A program made the translations under genes and the position numbers. From positions 1 through 64,000 of IMG/VR virus record IMGVR_UViG_3300025889_018307: a stretch of 64,000 nucleotides of DNA; one strand, 5' to 3'. This document shows, one piece after another, positions 26,789 through 35,610 of the stretch (position 1 is the stretch's first letter; every line of letters begins with the position of its first letter). The notes under the pieces were generated by a model. It had not been told where the DNA came from and did not search any database. It saw nothing but the letters and a program-made list of their open reading frames with translations. Source of the stretch: a virus.

Positions 26789-28501
26789 ATGGATAATAAT
26801 AGTTTAGTAGCAGATTACTCCCAATGGGAGAAGGGTAAAGATTACCCTGAATTTATGGATGAAGTAGCTTTATCAACAATTAGCAAAGGATATTTACTAC
26901 CAGGAGAAACACCTAAAAAAGCATATAGAAGAGTTGCTCACGCAGTAGCAATTAGGTTAAATCGCCCTGATTTAGAATCAAAATTCTTTAAATATATTTG
27001 GAATGGTTGGATTGGTTTAGCATCTCCTGTACTTTCAAATACAGGTACAGATAGAGGTTTACCTATTTCTTGCTTTGGTGTTGATACACCTGATTCAATT
27101 AGAGGAATTGGTTTAACTAATGCTGAACTAATGAAATTAACAGCAGCAGGAGGTGGTGTTGGTGTTTCTGTTTCTAGAATTAGACCTAGAGGAGCTGAAA
27201 TTAGGGGTAATGGTAAATCAGAAGGTGTAGTACCTTGGTGTAAGATTTATGATTCTGCTATTATTGCTACTAATCAAGGTAATGTAAGAAGAGGAGCAGC
27301 TTCTGTTAATTTAAAAGTATCTCATCCTGATATTGAAGAGTATTTACAAATTAGAAGACCTAAAGGTGATCCTAATAGACAATGTTTAAATTTACATCAA
27401 TGTGTTGTTGTTGATGATTCATTTATGAGAAAATTAAATGATAGAGATGAAACAGCAATGAAAATATGGTTAGAAATTCTAAAATCAAGAATGGAAACAG
27501 GAGAACCATATATTATGTTTGAAGACAATGTAAATAAAGACAATCCTTTAGCTTATATGATGAATAATCTTAATGTTTCAATGACAAACATTTGCACAGA
27601 AATAACACTCTATACAGATGAGGAGCACTCATTTATATGCTGTTTATCTTCGTTAAATCTTGCAAAATATGATGAATGGAAGGACACAGATGTTATTGAA
27701 ATTGCTACATACTTTTTAGATGGTGTTATGCAAGAATTTATTGATAAAACTAATGGAAAAGAAGCAATGAAGCGTACCCATAAACATGCTAAAAAAGGTA
27801 GAGCATTAGGTTTAGGAATAATGGGTTGGCATACTTTCTTACAAAAGAAAAATCTACCTTTTAATTGTATAGCTTCTACAGCTTGGACTCACACAATAAT
27901 GTCTAAAATTAGAAGTGAAGCAGAAGCAGCATCAAGAAAATTAGCTCAAGAATATGGTGAACCTTTATGGTGTAAAGGAACAGGAATGAGAAATACTCAT
28001 GTTTTAGCTATAGCCCCTACAGTTTCAAATTCAAGAATAGGAGGATGCTCGGCTGGAATTGAACCACAACCAGCAAATGTTTATACTTTTAATGGTGCTA
28101 AAGGTACTTTTATTGTTAAAAATCCAGAACTAGAAAAATTACTAACAGAAAAAGGTAAAAATACAAGTAAAGTTTGGGATCAAATTTTAGCAGATGAAGG
28201 TTCAGTACAAAATTTACCTGCTGATATTTTAACTGAAGATGAAAAAGAAGTATTTTTAACATTTGCGGAAACAAACCAATTAGCATTAGTCCAACAAGCA
28301 GCAATTAGACAAAAATACATTGATCAAACCCAATCACTTAATTTAGCATTTTCTCCAACAGATTCCCCAAAATGGATTAATCAAGTTCATATGGAAGCCT
28401 GGAAATTAGGTGTAAAAACATTATATTATTTAAGAACTGATTCAGTAATTAAAGGAGATTTAGGATCTCGTATGGCTGATTGTGTTTCTTGCGACGGTTA
28501 G
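26789..28501 (+). CDS. nrdA: Ribonucleotide reductase class I large subunit (NrdA)
   Basis: 570 residues, shorter than the about 750 of typical NrdA because there is no N-terminal ATP-cone; overall activity control by dATP is therefore probably absent. Active-site features: LPISCFGVD (redox Cys), TNICTEITLY (catalytic Cys-X-Glu), CLSSLNLAKY, and the C-terminal thiol pair CVSCDG that is re-reduced by thioredoxin or glutaredoxin. A thioredoxin-like protein at 46544 could serve as reductant. Closes the replication/nucleotide block. Confidence 0.93.
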   Translation: MDNNSLVADYSQWEKGKDYPEFMDEVALSTISKGYLLPGETPKKAYRRVAHAVAIRLNRPDLESKFFKYIWNGWIGLASPVLSNTGTDRGLPISCFGVDTPDSIRGIGLTNAELMKLTAAGGGVGVSVSRIRPRGAEIRGNGKSEGVVPWCKIYDSAIIATNQGNVRRGAASVNLKVSHPDIEEYLQIRRPKGDPNRQCLNLHQCVVVDDSFMRKLNDRDETAMKIWLEILKSRMETGEPYIMFEDNVNKDNPLAYMMNNLNVSMTNICTEITLYTDEEHSFICCLSSLNLAKYDEWKDTDVIEIATYFLDGVMQEFIDKTNGKEAMKRTHKHAKKGRALGLGIMGWHTFLQKKNLPFNCIASTAWTHTIMSKIRSEAEAASRKLAQEYGEPLWCKGTGMRNTHVLAIAPTVSNSRIGGCSAGIEPQPANVYTFNGAKGTFIVKNPELEKLLTEKGKNTSKVWDQILADEGSVQNLPADILTEDEKEVFLTFAETNQLALVQQAAIRQKYIDQTQSLNLAFSPTDSPKWINQVHMEAWKLGVKTLYYLRTDSVIKGDLGSRMADCVSCDG

Positions 28502-28523
28502 TATACTAGTAGTTATTCCCCAT

Positions 28524-28539
28524 ATATTTATAGTAAAAC
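28524..28539 (+). promoter_or_regulatory. Late-promoter candidate
   Basis: ATATTTATAGTAAAAC, 6 nt before the next ATG. It starts the accessory block of membrane and secreted proteins and suggests that this block is expressed late. Confidence 0.5.
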
Positions 28540-28545
28540 ACTTAT

Positions 28546-28821
28546 ATGGAAAAGTTAACACAATTTTGGAATTGGCTTTTGAATAAGACAACTCTAGACG
28601 AGAAAGCTGTTGAAGTTTATGATGAAGTAAAAGATAGGGCTAAAGAAATGGCTGATGAATTTAAAGATGTAAAAAAAGCTTTAAAAAATGTAGCTACTCA
28701 ATCTAAAGATGTTGTTAATGCTTCTAAAGGTAAAAAACGAAGAGGTAGACCTAAAAAAAACAATACTACTACCTCAGAATGGGAAGCAAATAAGGGTAGA
28801 CCTGCACCTAAAAAGAAATAA
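28546..28821 (+). CDS. Small basic protein with AT-hook-like motif
   Basis: 91 residues. The N-terminal half is an amphipathic helix with mixed charge. The C-terminal half is very basic and contains KKRRGRPKK, an AT-hook core (RGRP) that binds the minor groove of A+T-rich DNA, and a second short GRP. A nucleoid-type or packaged DNA-binding role is possible. The TAATG stop-start overlap couples it to the following outer-membrane protein gene. No family was recognised. Confidence 0.6.
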   Translation: MEKLTQFWNWLLNKTTLDEKAVEVYDEVKDRAKEMADEFKDVKKALKNVATQSKDVVNASKGKKRRGRPKKNNTTTSEWEANKGRPAPKKK

Positions 28822-29909
28822 TGATGAGAAACATATTACTATTACTTTTTCTACTTTTTTCTTTAAATTCTTATTCTCAAAATGAATTAAAGAAAATATT
28901 TAAATTTTCTACATTCTATGCAGCAGTAAACGGAGGAACTTCTCTTTCTAATGTTGATGTTTATTCAGTTACAGATGGTTTAACAACAACTACAATTGAA
29001 ACCCCATTTGATTATACATTAGCATTAGGAGTTAGAAAAATAGCTAGAATGGGTTATGAACCTAAAGAAGCATTTAAAAAGGGTCAAGAAAACTCATTTT
29101 CAGATGCTGCTACTATTGGTAAAGTTAAAGGATTTGAATTTTTATTTGAGGTTGATTATAAAAGACAAGAAGGAATTGAATATTTAGATCAACATCATTT
29201 TTTAAGATATGTATCTGAATGTGGAAATGATAAATGTACTAAACCCATATGTATTAAAAATTTTACTGCTAAAATTGAATATTTACAAGATGGGTTTGCT
29301 GACATAGAATATTTTGAAGCATCAGAGCGTTATAGATACAAATATAATAATAAATTATCATTTAATCTTGGTGCAGTTCAACGTTTATCTGAACCTTATG
29401 GTTATGATCCATTAGAAGAGTGGAAATTATCAAATGGTAATTTGCACTACACATATCTAGCATTAGAAGAAGGTTATAATGTTAATTTTATTTCACATGA
29501 TATTATTCAATATCTAGACCCACAAGGAAATATAGTAGCAGAAAATAATGAAGTTTGGGAAGCAGTAGTTATCCCACAAATATTAGCTGACTATACTGAG
29601 AAAAAAAGAGACCAACAAAACAACACTATACAACATTCATTAGTTATTGGATTTGATTATTATCATTATACTAAAACATTTTGGTTACACTCATGGGGTA
29701 ATTTAATGCCGTGGCATTATGATGGTGGTAGTGAATTTTCATATCATAACTTTAATGATGGTGAACAGTGGTATGATTATTCAGGTGGTTTAATATTTGG
29801 ATACAAATACAATAAAAATTTAGGGGTATTTATAGAAGGAAAATACAATAAATACTGGAATAGAGAGTGGCATGACTTTTCTGTAGGGATGAATTATATA
29901 ATATTTTAA
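28821..29909 (+). CDS. Predicted outer-membrane beta-barrel protein with signal peptide
   Basis: 362 residues. The N-terminus (NILLLLFLLFSLNSYSQ) is a signal peptide of Bacteroidetes type, with cleavage near the Q. A Cys pair lies in ECGNDKCTKPIC. The C-terminal 100 residues show alternating aromatic strands (YDYSGGLIFGYKY, GVFIEGKYNKYW, FSVGMNYIIF) ending in Phe, the usual recognition end for outer-membrane barrel assembly. A phage gene for an exported envelope protein could alter the host surface during infection. ATG 28824 is an equally good start. Confidence 0.75.
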   Translation: MMRNILLLLFLLFSLNSYSQNELKKIFKFSTFYAAVNGGTSLSNVDVYSVTDGLTTTTIETPFDYTLALGVRKIARMGYEPKEAFKKGQENSFSDAATIGKVKGFEFLFEVDYKRQEGIEYLDQHHFLRYVSECGNDKCTKPICIKNFTAKIEYLQDGFADIEYFEASERYRYKYNNKLSFNLGAVQRLSEPYGYDPLEEWKLSNGNLHYTYLALEEGYNVNFISHDIIQYLDPQGNIVAENNEVWEAVVIPQILADYTEKKRDQQNNTIQHSLVIGFDYYHYTKTFWLHSWGNLMPWHYDGGSEFSYHNFNDGEQWYDYSGGLIFGYKYNKNLGVFIEGKYNKYWNREWHDFSVGMNYIIF

Positions 29910-29912
29910 AAA

Positions 29913-30194
29913 ATGGCAAAAGAATTAAGTGAAAACACAAGTTTTAATGTTAGTATACAAACTCTAGTAGGTATAGGATTTGCCATTACTACAGTAGTAG
30001 GTATGTGGTTTGCATTACAAGCAGATATACAAGAAGCAAAAGAATTACCTGTACCCCCACCTCCAGCTATTACTAGAATGGAATTTGATATGAAAGACCA
30101 ATTAGTAAGACAAACCATTATGGATACTCAAAAAGATGTAGAAGAAATTAAAGAAACTTTAGAAAAAATAGAGGATAAATTATACGGTAGATAA
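29913..30194 (+). CDS. Single-pass membrane protein with coiled coil
   Basis: 93 residues. Hydrophobic segment at about 18-36 (VGIGFAITTVVGMWFALQA), then a PVPPPP hinge and a coiled coil of about 40 residues. It lies 3 nt after the barrel gene and 4 nt before a gene of similar architecture. A spanin-like, holin-accessory or membrane-anchor role would fit, but nothing is decisive. Confidence 0.65.
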   Translation: MAKELSENTSFNVSIQTLVGIGFAITTVVGMWFALQADIQEAKELPVPPPPAITRMEFDMKDQLVRQTIMDTQKDVEEIKETLEKIEDKLYGR

Positions 30195-30198
30195 TTAT

Positions 30199-30504
30199 AT
30201 GAAATTTTTTAATAAAAATATTTGCTTAACATCACCTACAACTATAATGATTATAGTTGCTTTATTATTCAGTACAATAGTACTTGCTAATGTTTGGTCA
30301 AAAGAAGAAATTAAAATGATAGAAGTTAAAAGTAGTAATGAAGAGGAAATGTGGGTTCCTACTAAAGAAGATATAGCATATCAAGATAGTATGTATGTTA
30401 TAATTAAAAATACTCAAAATGATATAACAGACATTAAAAAAGATATAGTATATATTTTAGAAAGGTTAGATTACGAAGATGGTTCAAGGTGGGAAAATCG
30501 ATAA
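30199..30504 (+). CDS. Single-pass membrane protein with coiled coil (second copy of the architecture)
   Basis: 101 residues. Membrane segment at about 13-31 (TTIMIIVALLFSTIVLANV), followed by an acidic periplasmic-type region and a short coiled coil (TQNDITDIKKDIVYILERL). The C-terminal helices of this protein and of the previous one share a TQ-(N/K)D pattern, so the two may derive from one ancestor or form a pair. Function unknown. Confidence 0.65.
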   Translation: MKFFNKNICLTSPTTIMIIVALLFSTIVLANVWSKEEIKMIEVKSSNEEEMWVPTKEDIAYQDSMYVIIKNTQNDITDIKKDIVYILERLDYEDGSRWENR

Positions 30505-30521
30505 ACGTAGAAACCAATAAT

Positions 30522-30902
30522 ATGGAAAAAGATTATACATCAATAAAAATATTTGGAGGATATTTATTAATATTACTCCTTATGTTAATTTCAAACACAG
30601 CAAATGGTCAATCTCCTTGTGAAGATGAGGGTTTATGTGTAGTACAATTTAATGCTGGGTTTAATAAAGCAAATAAAGTACTTTGGATTGATGAATTAAA
30701 TGATTGTTCTAAAAAATTTATTGATATTCAAACTGATACTGAAGCAGCAAGTAAATATAAAATAGTAGTTGTTCCTACAATTGTAATATATAGTGATGGA
30801 GAAGAAGTTAGAAGATTTCAGGCAAATATTATGATGCAAATGGAAGCAACTAAAAAAGATGTACAAGAGAAGATTGATGAAATTATAATGTCAGATTTTT
30901 AA
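30522..30902 (+). CDS. Exported thioredoxin-fold protein lacking the CXXC pair
   Basis: 126 residues from ATG 30522, preferred to 30489 because it avoids the overlap and puts the signal peptide (IFGGYLLILLLMLISNTANG) near the N-terminus. The mature part follows a thioredoxin plan: CVVQFNAGFNKANKVLW, then DIQTDTEAASKYKIVVVPTI with the cis-Pro, and YSDGEEVRRF. Where thioredoxin has WCXXC this protein has FNKAN, so disulfide exchange at that site is not possible; other Cys are CEDEGLC near the N-terminus. It may be a binding or adaptor protein in the periplasm. Confidence 0.7.
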   Translation: MEKDYTSIKIFGGYLLILLLMLISNTANGQSPCEDEGLCVVQFNAGFNKANKVLWIDELNDCSKKFIDIQTDTEAASKYKIVVVPTIVIYSDGEEVRRFQANIMMQMEATKKDVQEKIDEIIMSDF

Positions 30903-30912
30903 AAATTAAATA

Positions 30913-33906
30913 ATGAAAAAACTACAGTTATTATTACTAACACTTTTAATACCTTTTTTAGGTTACACACAGGGTTCTTGGATTCACATACAATTAATGA
31001 CGGACAATTATCCGTCTGAAACAAGCTGGAATATTACACCTCCTGGTGGTTCACCCATTATTATAGAAAATGGTAGCAATATGCTACCTAATACAATGTA
31101 TGACACTATTGTTCAACTTAGTGGTACAATAATTGCTAGTATATATGATTCTTTTGGTGATGGTTTAGGTTCATCTCAATGGGGTGGAACTGATGGTTGG
31201 TTTATGATTAGTAATTCATGTCAAGATACTTTAATGTATGTTGCAGGAGATTTTGGAGACAGTTTAATACAGACTCTTACTGTTGCTCCCTGCGCCCCAC
31301 CAACAGTTGGTTGTACAGACCCATCTGCATTGAATTATGATTCAACCGCTTATATTTCAGACCCTAGCTCATGTATATTTTCCCCATGTCAGGGTCTTTT
31401 AACTTCTACAGCATCACAAAACTGTTTACCTGGTGGCCAAACACTTGTTATATTTAATTGGACTTTAGATAGTAATACAAATTGTACACCTGTAAAATTT
31501 TGGTATTCAAACGAAAATGGTGTTGGTCCTTTCCAATATGGACTTAATCCTAACGCATTAGATTTTGCAGTTTATGCTGGTAATGGTCAAATGCCACCTA
31601 ATTGGTCAGTAGAACACTATGGTCAAGTTGAATTTTTAGATGGTACTTTATCTGATACTATATTTTATACACCTACTGCTTGTATAGCTGGTTGTACTGA
31701 TCCTACACAAGTATCATACAATCCTTGGGCTACTTATGATGATGGTAGTTGTGCGGGGACAAATTGTGACACAGCAACACAATATCAAATAACAATGGAA
31801 ATTACATTGGACAATTGGCCTGGTGAAACATCATGGATAATGAATAGTTTAGGTGTAGTAGATGAAGCAACCCCGGGAACATATGATTTTAATGATATAG
31901 GTCAAACATATACTTATACTTTTTGTATAGATCAAAACGCAGGATTTGAATTAATTGTAAACGATACTTACGGTGATGGTATGGCTGGTTCTACTTCTGG
32001 TGGTTCTATGGATGGTATGATTGTTATTTATGACTGTAATGGTGATACTATTTGGTATATGGATAATCCTGGATTTGGAAATATATTATATTCAGGACAA
32101 CAATTTGGAACACCTTGTCCTACTATACCCCCAGTTTTAGGATGTACAGATGATGACTATGTAGAATTTAATCCATTAGCTAATGTAGATGATAGTTCAT
32201 GTGTTACACTACACACTTATGGTTGTATAGATTCAACTGCATTTAATTACGATCCAAATGCAACTATAATGGATTTAATACCTGACTGTAATTACTTGTT
32301 AGAAATATTTGATGCAGCAGGAGATGGTTGGGGTAATTCTTATATTGGTGTTTATCAAAATGGTCTTAACCTTGGAACATATACAATGGGTCCTGGTAAT
32401 TATGTTAATTCTTGGAATATTATTTTAGACCCAGGAATTCCAGTAGAAGTATTTTATTTTGAAGTAGGTGGACCACAACAACCACCTCAAGAAGTTCAAT
32501 TCCAAACTTGGCATAATTCATTTAAACTTACAAACGCTGATGGTTTTGTATTAATACATGAAGGTCAAAATCCTTTTGCTAATAATGGTCAAGGAGCACT
32601 ACAAAGCTTTGAAAGTCCATTTTGGACAAAATATGTAGATATACCTTTCTGTGGTAATACTTGCATACCAGTAGTTTTAGGTTGTATGGATACAAATTCA
32701 TTTAATTATGATTCATTAGCAAATGTAGATGATGGTTCATGTATGCCATTCTTATATGGATGTACTAATGTTTTTGCAATAAATTATGATCCACTAGCTA
32801 ATGTTGATGATGGTTCATGCATACCATTTATAAATGGATGTACTGACTCTACAGCAGACAATTATAATTCTCTTGCTAATACTGATGATGGTTCTTGTTA
32901 CTACATTGGTTGTATGGATATAGCTGCTTGTAATTTTGATTCAACAGCGACAGTTAATAATGGATGTCAATATCCAGTACAATATTATGATTGTAATAAT
33001 GTGTGTTTACTGGATTCAGATGGTGATGGTATTTGTGATGAATTAGAAATACCGGGTTGTACTAATCCTATTGCTTTAAACTTTGATATTACAGCAACAG
33101 ACGATGATGGAACATGTATTTTACCAATTTATGGTTGTACTGATCCTTTAGCTTTCAACTACGATCCTTTAGCTAACACAGACAACGGATCTTGCGTACC
33201 TGTAGTATATGGTTGTACTGATCCAACTCAATTTAATTATAATCCACTAGCTAATACAGACAACGGATCTTGTATACCATTTATTTACGGGTGTACTGAT
33301 GCAGCTGCTTTCAATTACGATCCTTTAGCTAATACAAATGACAATAGTTGTTGTTTAATTGCTGGTTGTACTGATCCTTTATCAGTTAACTATAACGAAT
33401 TTGCTTGTTTTGATGATAATTCATGTATAACAGCAGTTCCTGGTTGTACTGATGTTTCAGCTTACAATTACAACCCAGCAGCTAACGTTTCAGATTCAAC
33501 AGCATGTTTATATGATGCTGGTTGTTATGGAGGACCTGGAATACCATATTGGTTAAATGATGGATGTTATGCTTGGGTAATTAGTGTAGATGATTATTGT
33601 TGTACTAACGATTGGGATCCTACATGCCAATCAATGTATGATTATTGTCAATTAGGTTGGCCAACTAATATTCCTGATGTTTCGGCTTTAGGTATAGTTG
33701 TTTATCCTAACCCAACAAGAGGATTAATTCATATAGAAACTAGATTAGAAATAGAAGTTGAAATTTATGATATGACTGGTAAATTATTAATTAAATCTAA
33801 TAATGCTTCTAATAGAATTGATATAAATGATTTCCCTTCAGGTATTTATAATATGACAATAATACATGAAGATAAAAGATATAGTAAAAGAATAATTAAA
33901 AATTAA
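30913..33906 (+). CDS. Secreted multi-repeat surface protein with T9SS type A sorting domain
   Basis: 997 residues. Signal peptide at 1-19 (MKKLQLLLLTLLIPFLGYT). The body carries 14 copies of a cysteine-bearing repeat of the form GCTDPxAxNYDPLANxDDGSC plus two or three jelly-roll-like segments with Asp-rich turns (SFGDGLGSS, DTYGDGMAGS, DAAGDGWGNS) and a calcium-type LDSDGDGICDELE. The last 70 residues match the type IX secretion C-terminal sorting domain: VVYPNPTRGLIHIE, VEIYDMTGKLL, INDFPSGIYNMTII and a KRIIKN end. In Bacteroidetes such proteins cross the outer membrane by T9SS and are surface-attached or released. Finding this on a phage genome is unusual and implies use of the host's secretion machine. 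Confidence 0.92.
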   Translation: MKKLQLLLLTLLIPFLGYTQGSWIHIQLMTDNYPSETSWNITPPGGSPIIIENGSNMLPNTMYDTIVQLSGTIIASIYDSFGDGLGSSQWGGTDGWFMISNSCQDTLMYVAGDFGDSLIQTLTVAPCAPPTVGCTDPSALNYDSTAYISDPSSCIFSPCQGLLTSTASQNCLPGGQTLVIFNWTLDSNTNCTPVKFWYSNENGVGPFQYGLNPNALDFAVYAGNGQMPPNWSVEHYGQVEFLDGTLSDTIFYTPTACIAGCTDPTQVSYNPWATYDDGSCAGTNCDTATQYQITMEITLDNWPGETSWIMNSLGVVDEATPGTYDFNDIGQTYTYTFCIDQNAGFELIVNDTYGDGMAGSTSGGSMDGMIVIYDCNGDTIWYMDNPGFGNILYSGQQFGTPCPTIPPVLGCTDDDYVEFNPLANVDDSSCVTLHTYGCIDSTAFNYDPNATIMDLIPDCNYLLEIFDAAGDGWGNSYIGVYQNGLNLGTYTMGPGNYVNSWNIILDPGIPVEVFYFEVGGPQQPPQEVQFQTWHNSFKLTNADGFVLIHEGQNPFANNGQGALQSFESPFWTKYVDIPFCGNTCIPVVLGCMDTNSFNYDSLANVDDGSCMPFLYGCTNVFAINYDPLANVDDGSCIPFINGCTDSTADNYNSLANTDDGSCYYIGCMDIAACNFDSTATVNNGCQYPVQYYDCNNVCLLDSDGDGICDELEIPGCTNPIALNFDITATDDDGTCILPIYGCTDPLAFNYDPLANTDNGSCVPVVYGCTDPTQFNYNPLANTDNGSCIPFIYGCTDAAAFNYDPLANTNDNSCCLIAGCTDPLSVNYNEFACFDDNSCITAVPGCTDVSAYNYNPAANVSDSTACLYDAGCYGGPGIPYWLNDGCYAWVISVDDYCCTNDWDPTCQSMYDYCQLGWPTNIPDVSALGIVVYPNPTRGLIHIETRLEIEVEIYDMTGKLLIKSNNASNRIDINDFPSGIYNMTIIHEDKRYSKRIIKN
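31309..33512 (+). repeat. Fourteen GCTDP...DDGSC protein repeats
   Basis: Units of about 24 residues, each opening with GCxD/GCTN and closing with a Cys. Units 1-4 are interspersed with longer domains. From unit 5 onward they run nearly in tandem, with one break at the calcium-type segment. The most similar neighbours (such as the 33131-33340 stretch) also share nucleotide blocks, pointing to recent duplication. Confidence 0.85.
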
Positions 33907-33910
33907 AACT

Positions 33911-34135
33911 ATGAGTTGGAAAGAAATTTTTAAAGATGAAAATGAATATAATGAAAAATCTATAGTTGGTTTCATTGCATTCCTAATGATGGTAGTTGTA
34001 ATGGTAGCTGATTTAATAACAGGATGGATTGGAAAAGACTTAGTAATAAATGAATATATTTATGATTCATTTGTAATAGTAGTACTGGGATGTTTTGGTA
34101 TTGCTGGTTTAGAAAAATTCGCAAACAGAAAATAA
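33911..34135 (+). CDS. Small two-helix membrane protein, holin-like
   Basis: 74 residues with two hydrophobic segments (about 18-38 and 49-66) separated by a short charged loop, a charged N-terminus and a basic C-terminus. This size and topology are typical of class II holins. It lies 4 nt after the T9SS gene and less than 1 kb before an endolysin-like gene, which supports a lysis role, although other small membrane functions are possible. Confidence 0.55.
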   Translation: MSWKEIFKDENEYNEKSIVGFIAFLMMVVVMVADLITGWIGKDLVINEYIYDSFVIVVLGCFGIAGLEKFANRK

Positions 34136-34136
34136 T

Positions 34137-34976
34137 ATGAAAGAATTAAAAAACTTTAGAGCATTTCTTAATGAAGCTAATCCAGATGGAACTGTTTCCC
34201 AAGGTGAAGAAAAACAAGCACAAGCTGTAATTGATCAATTTACTAGACAATTAATGGTTGAAATGAATAAAGCTGTAAAAGCTTTAGAACAAGTAGGAGG
34301 ATCATTTAGATCACCAGGGTATAAATTAGATTTATATAAAGCTGTAGATCAAATAGTTAATCAATTTAAACCTTCATATTTAGCTGAAGGTCATAGTTTA
34401 AGTGACTCTGACATAGATTATTTAGAAGATTTTATTAATAGATCATCAAATGAAGATAATGTAATATTAAGACGTATTATTAAAAACATTATCAAAACTA
34501 ATATTAAACCTGTAAAAGAACAAAAAACAATTACAGAATTTGTTGGTAAAGAATTAGAAGATAGAAACGAACCTTTATATGATAAATTAGTACCTGGACA
34601 AGGAGATGCTGAAACTATAGAAGGTGAAATGCTAAGAGCTATTAATAGAATTGTTTATCGTTTTTATAATGATGGAGATAAATATTTTGAAGGGTATGGT
34701 ACTGAAACAGCAGGTCCTGCCCATTCATTTTTAGTTAATGCAAATCATCCTTTAAAATCAGCAATGGTTAAACTTTTTGATGAACCATCTGGAGATAATT
34801 CTTATGAAAGAATGCTTAAAGATGTATTAGATATGATTTTAGACTACATTGAATCAAGACAAGGTAAATATACTAAAAATACATTAGGTGGTATATTTGA
34901 CTATGAACCTGAATTTGAAGATGATGAAGAGGATTATGATGATTATGATTATTATGATGATGAAGACGATTATTAA
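34137..34976 (+). CDS. Putative internal capsid protein with capsid-targeting N-terminus
   Basis: 279 residues. The start MKELKNFRAFLNEANPDG resembles the T4 capsid-targeting sequence MKTYQEFIAEA, where the prohead protease cuts after (L/I)-X-E; here L-N-E is followed by A. The rest is helical and mixed-charge, and the last 28 residues are almost all Asp, Glu and Tyr. Such proteins may be packed with the DNA or act in head assembly. The family is unknown and the targeting idea is inferred from the N-terminal pattern only. Confidence 0.55.
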   Translation: MKELKNFRAFLNEANPDGTVSQGEEKQAQAVIDQFTRQLMVEMNKAVKALEQVGGSFRSPGYKLDLYKAVDQIVNQFKPSYLAEGHSLSDSDIDYLEDFINRSSNEDNVILRRIIKNIIKTNIKPVKEQKTITEFVGKELEDRNEPLYDKLVPGQGDAETIEGEMLRAINRIVYRFYNDGDKYFEGYGTETAGPAHSFLVNANHPLKSAMVKLFDEPSGDNSYERMLKDVLDMILDYIESRQGKYTKNTLGGIFDYEPEFEDDEEDYDDYDYYDDEDDY

Positions 34977-34987
34977 TATTTAAAATT

Positions 34988-35596
34988 ATGGACTGTTATA
35001 CAAGAGAACAAATAGAAAATGCTATGGCTTCAAAAGGCTATAGATATTTTAAATCAGGAGATCTTAACCTTAATATTATAGGAGTTAGAAATTCAGAAAC
35101 AAAAAATAGAGTCACAAATGCTTTTGATGATTGTATTACTTTATCTTATAAATTAGATGGTGAATGGAAATTTCATTGTTTTAAATGTACAACAGATCCA
35201 GGAACTCATTGGGTTGAAAATTTACTTAATCCTAATGGAGTAGCAATATTAAAACCAAATCAATATAGAGGTTCTCACAAAATAGGTTTACATCAAGGTA
35301 AATATGAAGCATTAAGACAACAAAAACCATTAGAAGTTTATCGTGATGATAACCAGGATGGGATTTATGATTGTTTAGAAGAAGATGTTGAAAATGGTAT
35401 TTTTGGAATTAACATTCATAGAGCAACAGCTAAAACTGGGGGCAAATCAACAAGAATAGATAAATGGTCAGCTGGTTGTCAAGTAATAGCATCAAATGAT
35501 GATTTTGCTGTGTTTATGAAAATATGTAATCAAGCAAAAGATCTTTGGGGTAATTCATTTACTTATACTCTTATTGAGTCAAAAGATATTATTTAA
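34988..35596 (+). CDS. Endolysin-like protein with L,D-transpeptidase-type His/SAGC motif
   Basis: 202 residues, no signal peptide. The C-terminal half has INIHRATAKTGGKSTRIDKW followed by SAGCQVI: His144, X16, then S-A-G-C with Cys164, close to the L,D-transpeptidase (YkuD) signature HX14-17[ST]HGC. A calcium-binding-like loop DDNQDGIYDCLE (120-131) precedes it. Proteins of this kind in phages are probably peptidoglycan hydrolases rather than cross-linking enzymes. Location beside a holin-like gene fits lysis. Substrate bond not determinable from sequence. Confidence 0.65.
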   Translation: MDCYTREQIENAMASKGYRYFKSGDLNLNIIGVRNSETKNRVTNAFDDCITLSYKLDGEWKFHCFKCTTDPGTHWVENLLNPNGVAILKPNQYRGSHKIGLHQGKYEALRQQKPLEVYRDDNQDGIYDCLEEDVENGIFGINIHRATAKTGGKSTRIDKWSAGCQVIASNDDFAVFMKICNQAKDLWGNSFTYTLIESKDII

Positions 35597-35610
35597 TTAA
35601 AATTTAAGTT

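Noticed and set aside
31309-33512. Repeat array considered as possible CRISPR or non-coding repeat
   Set aside because: The repeats are in-frame protein repeats with variable nucleotide sequence and no uniform spacers.
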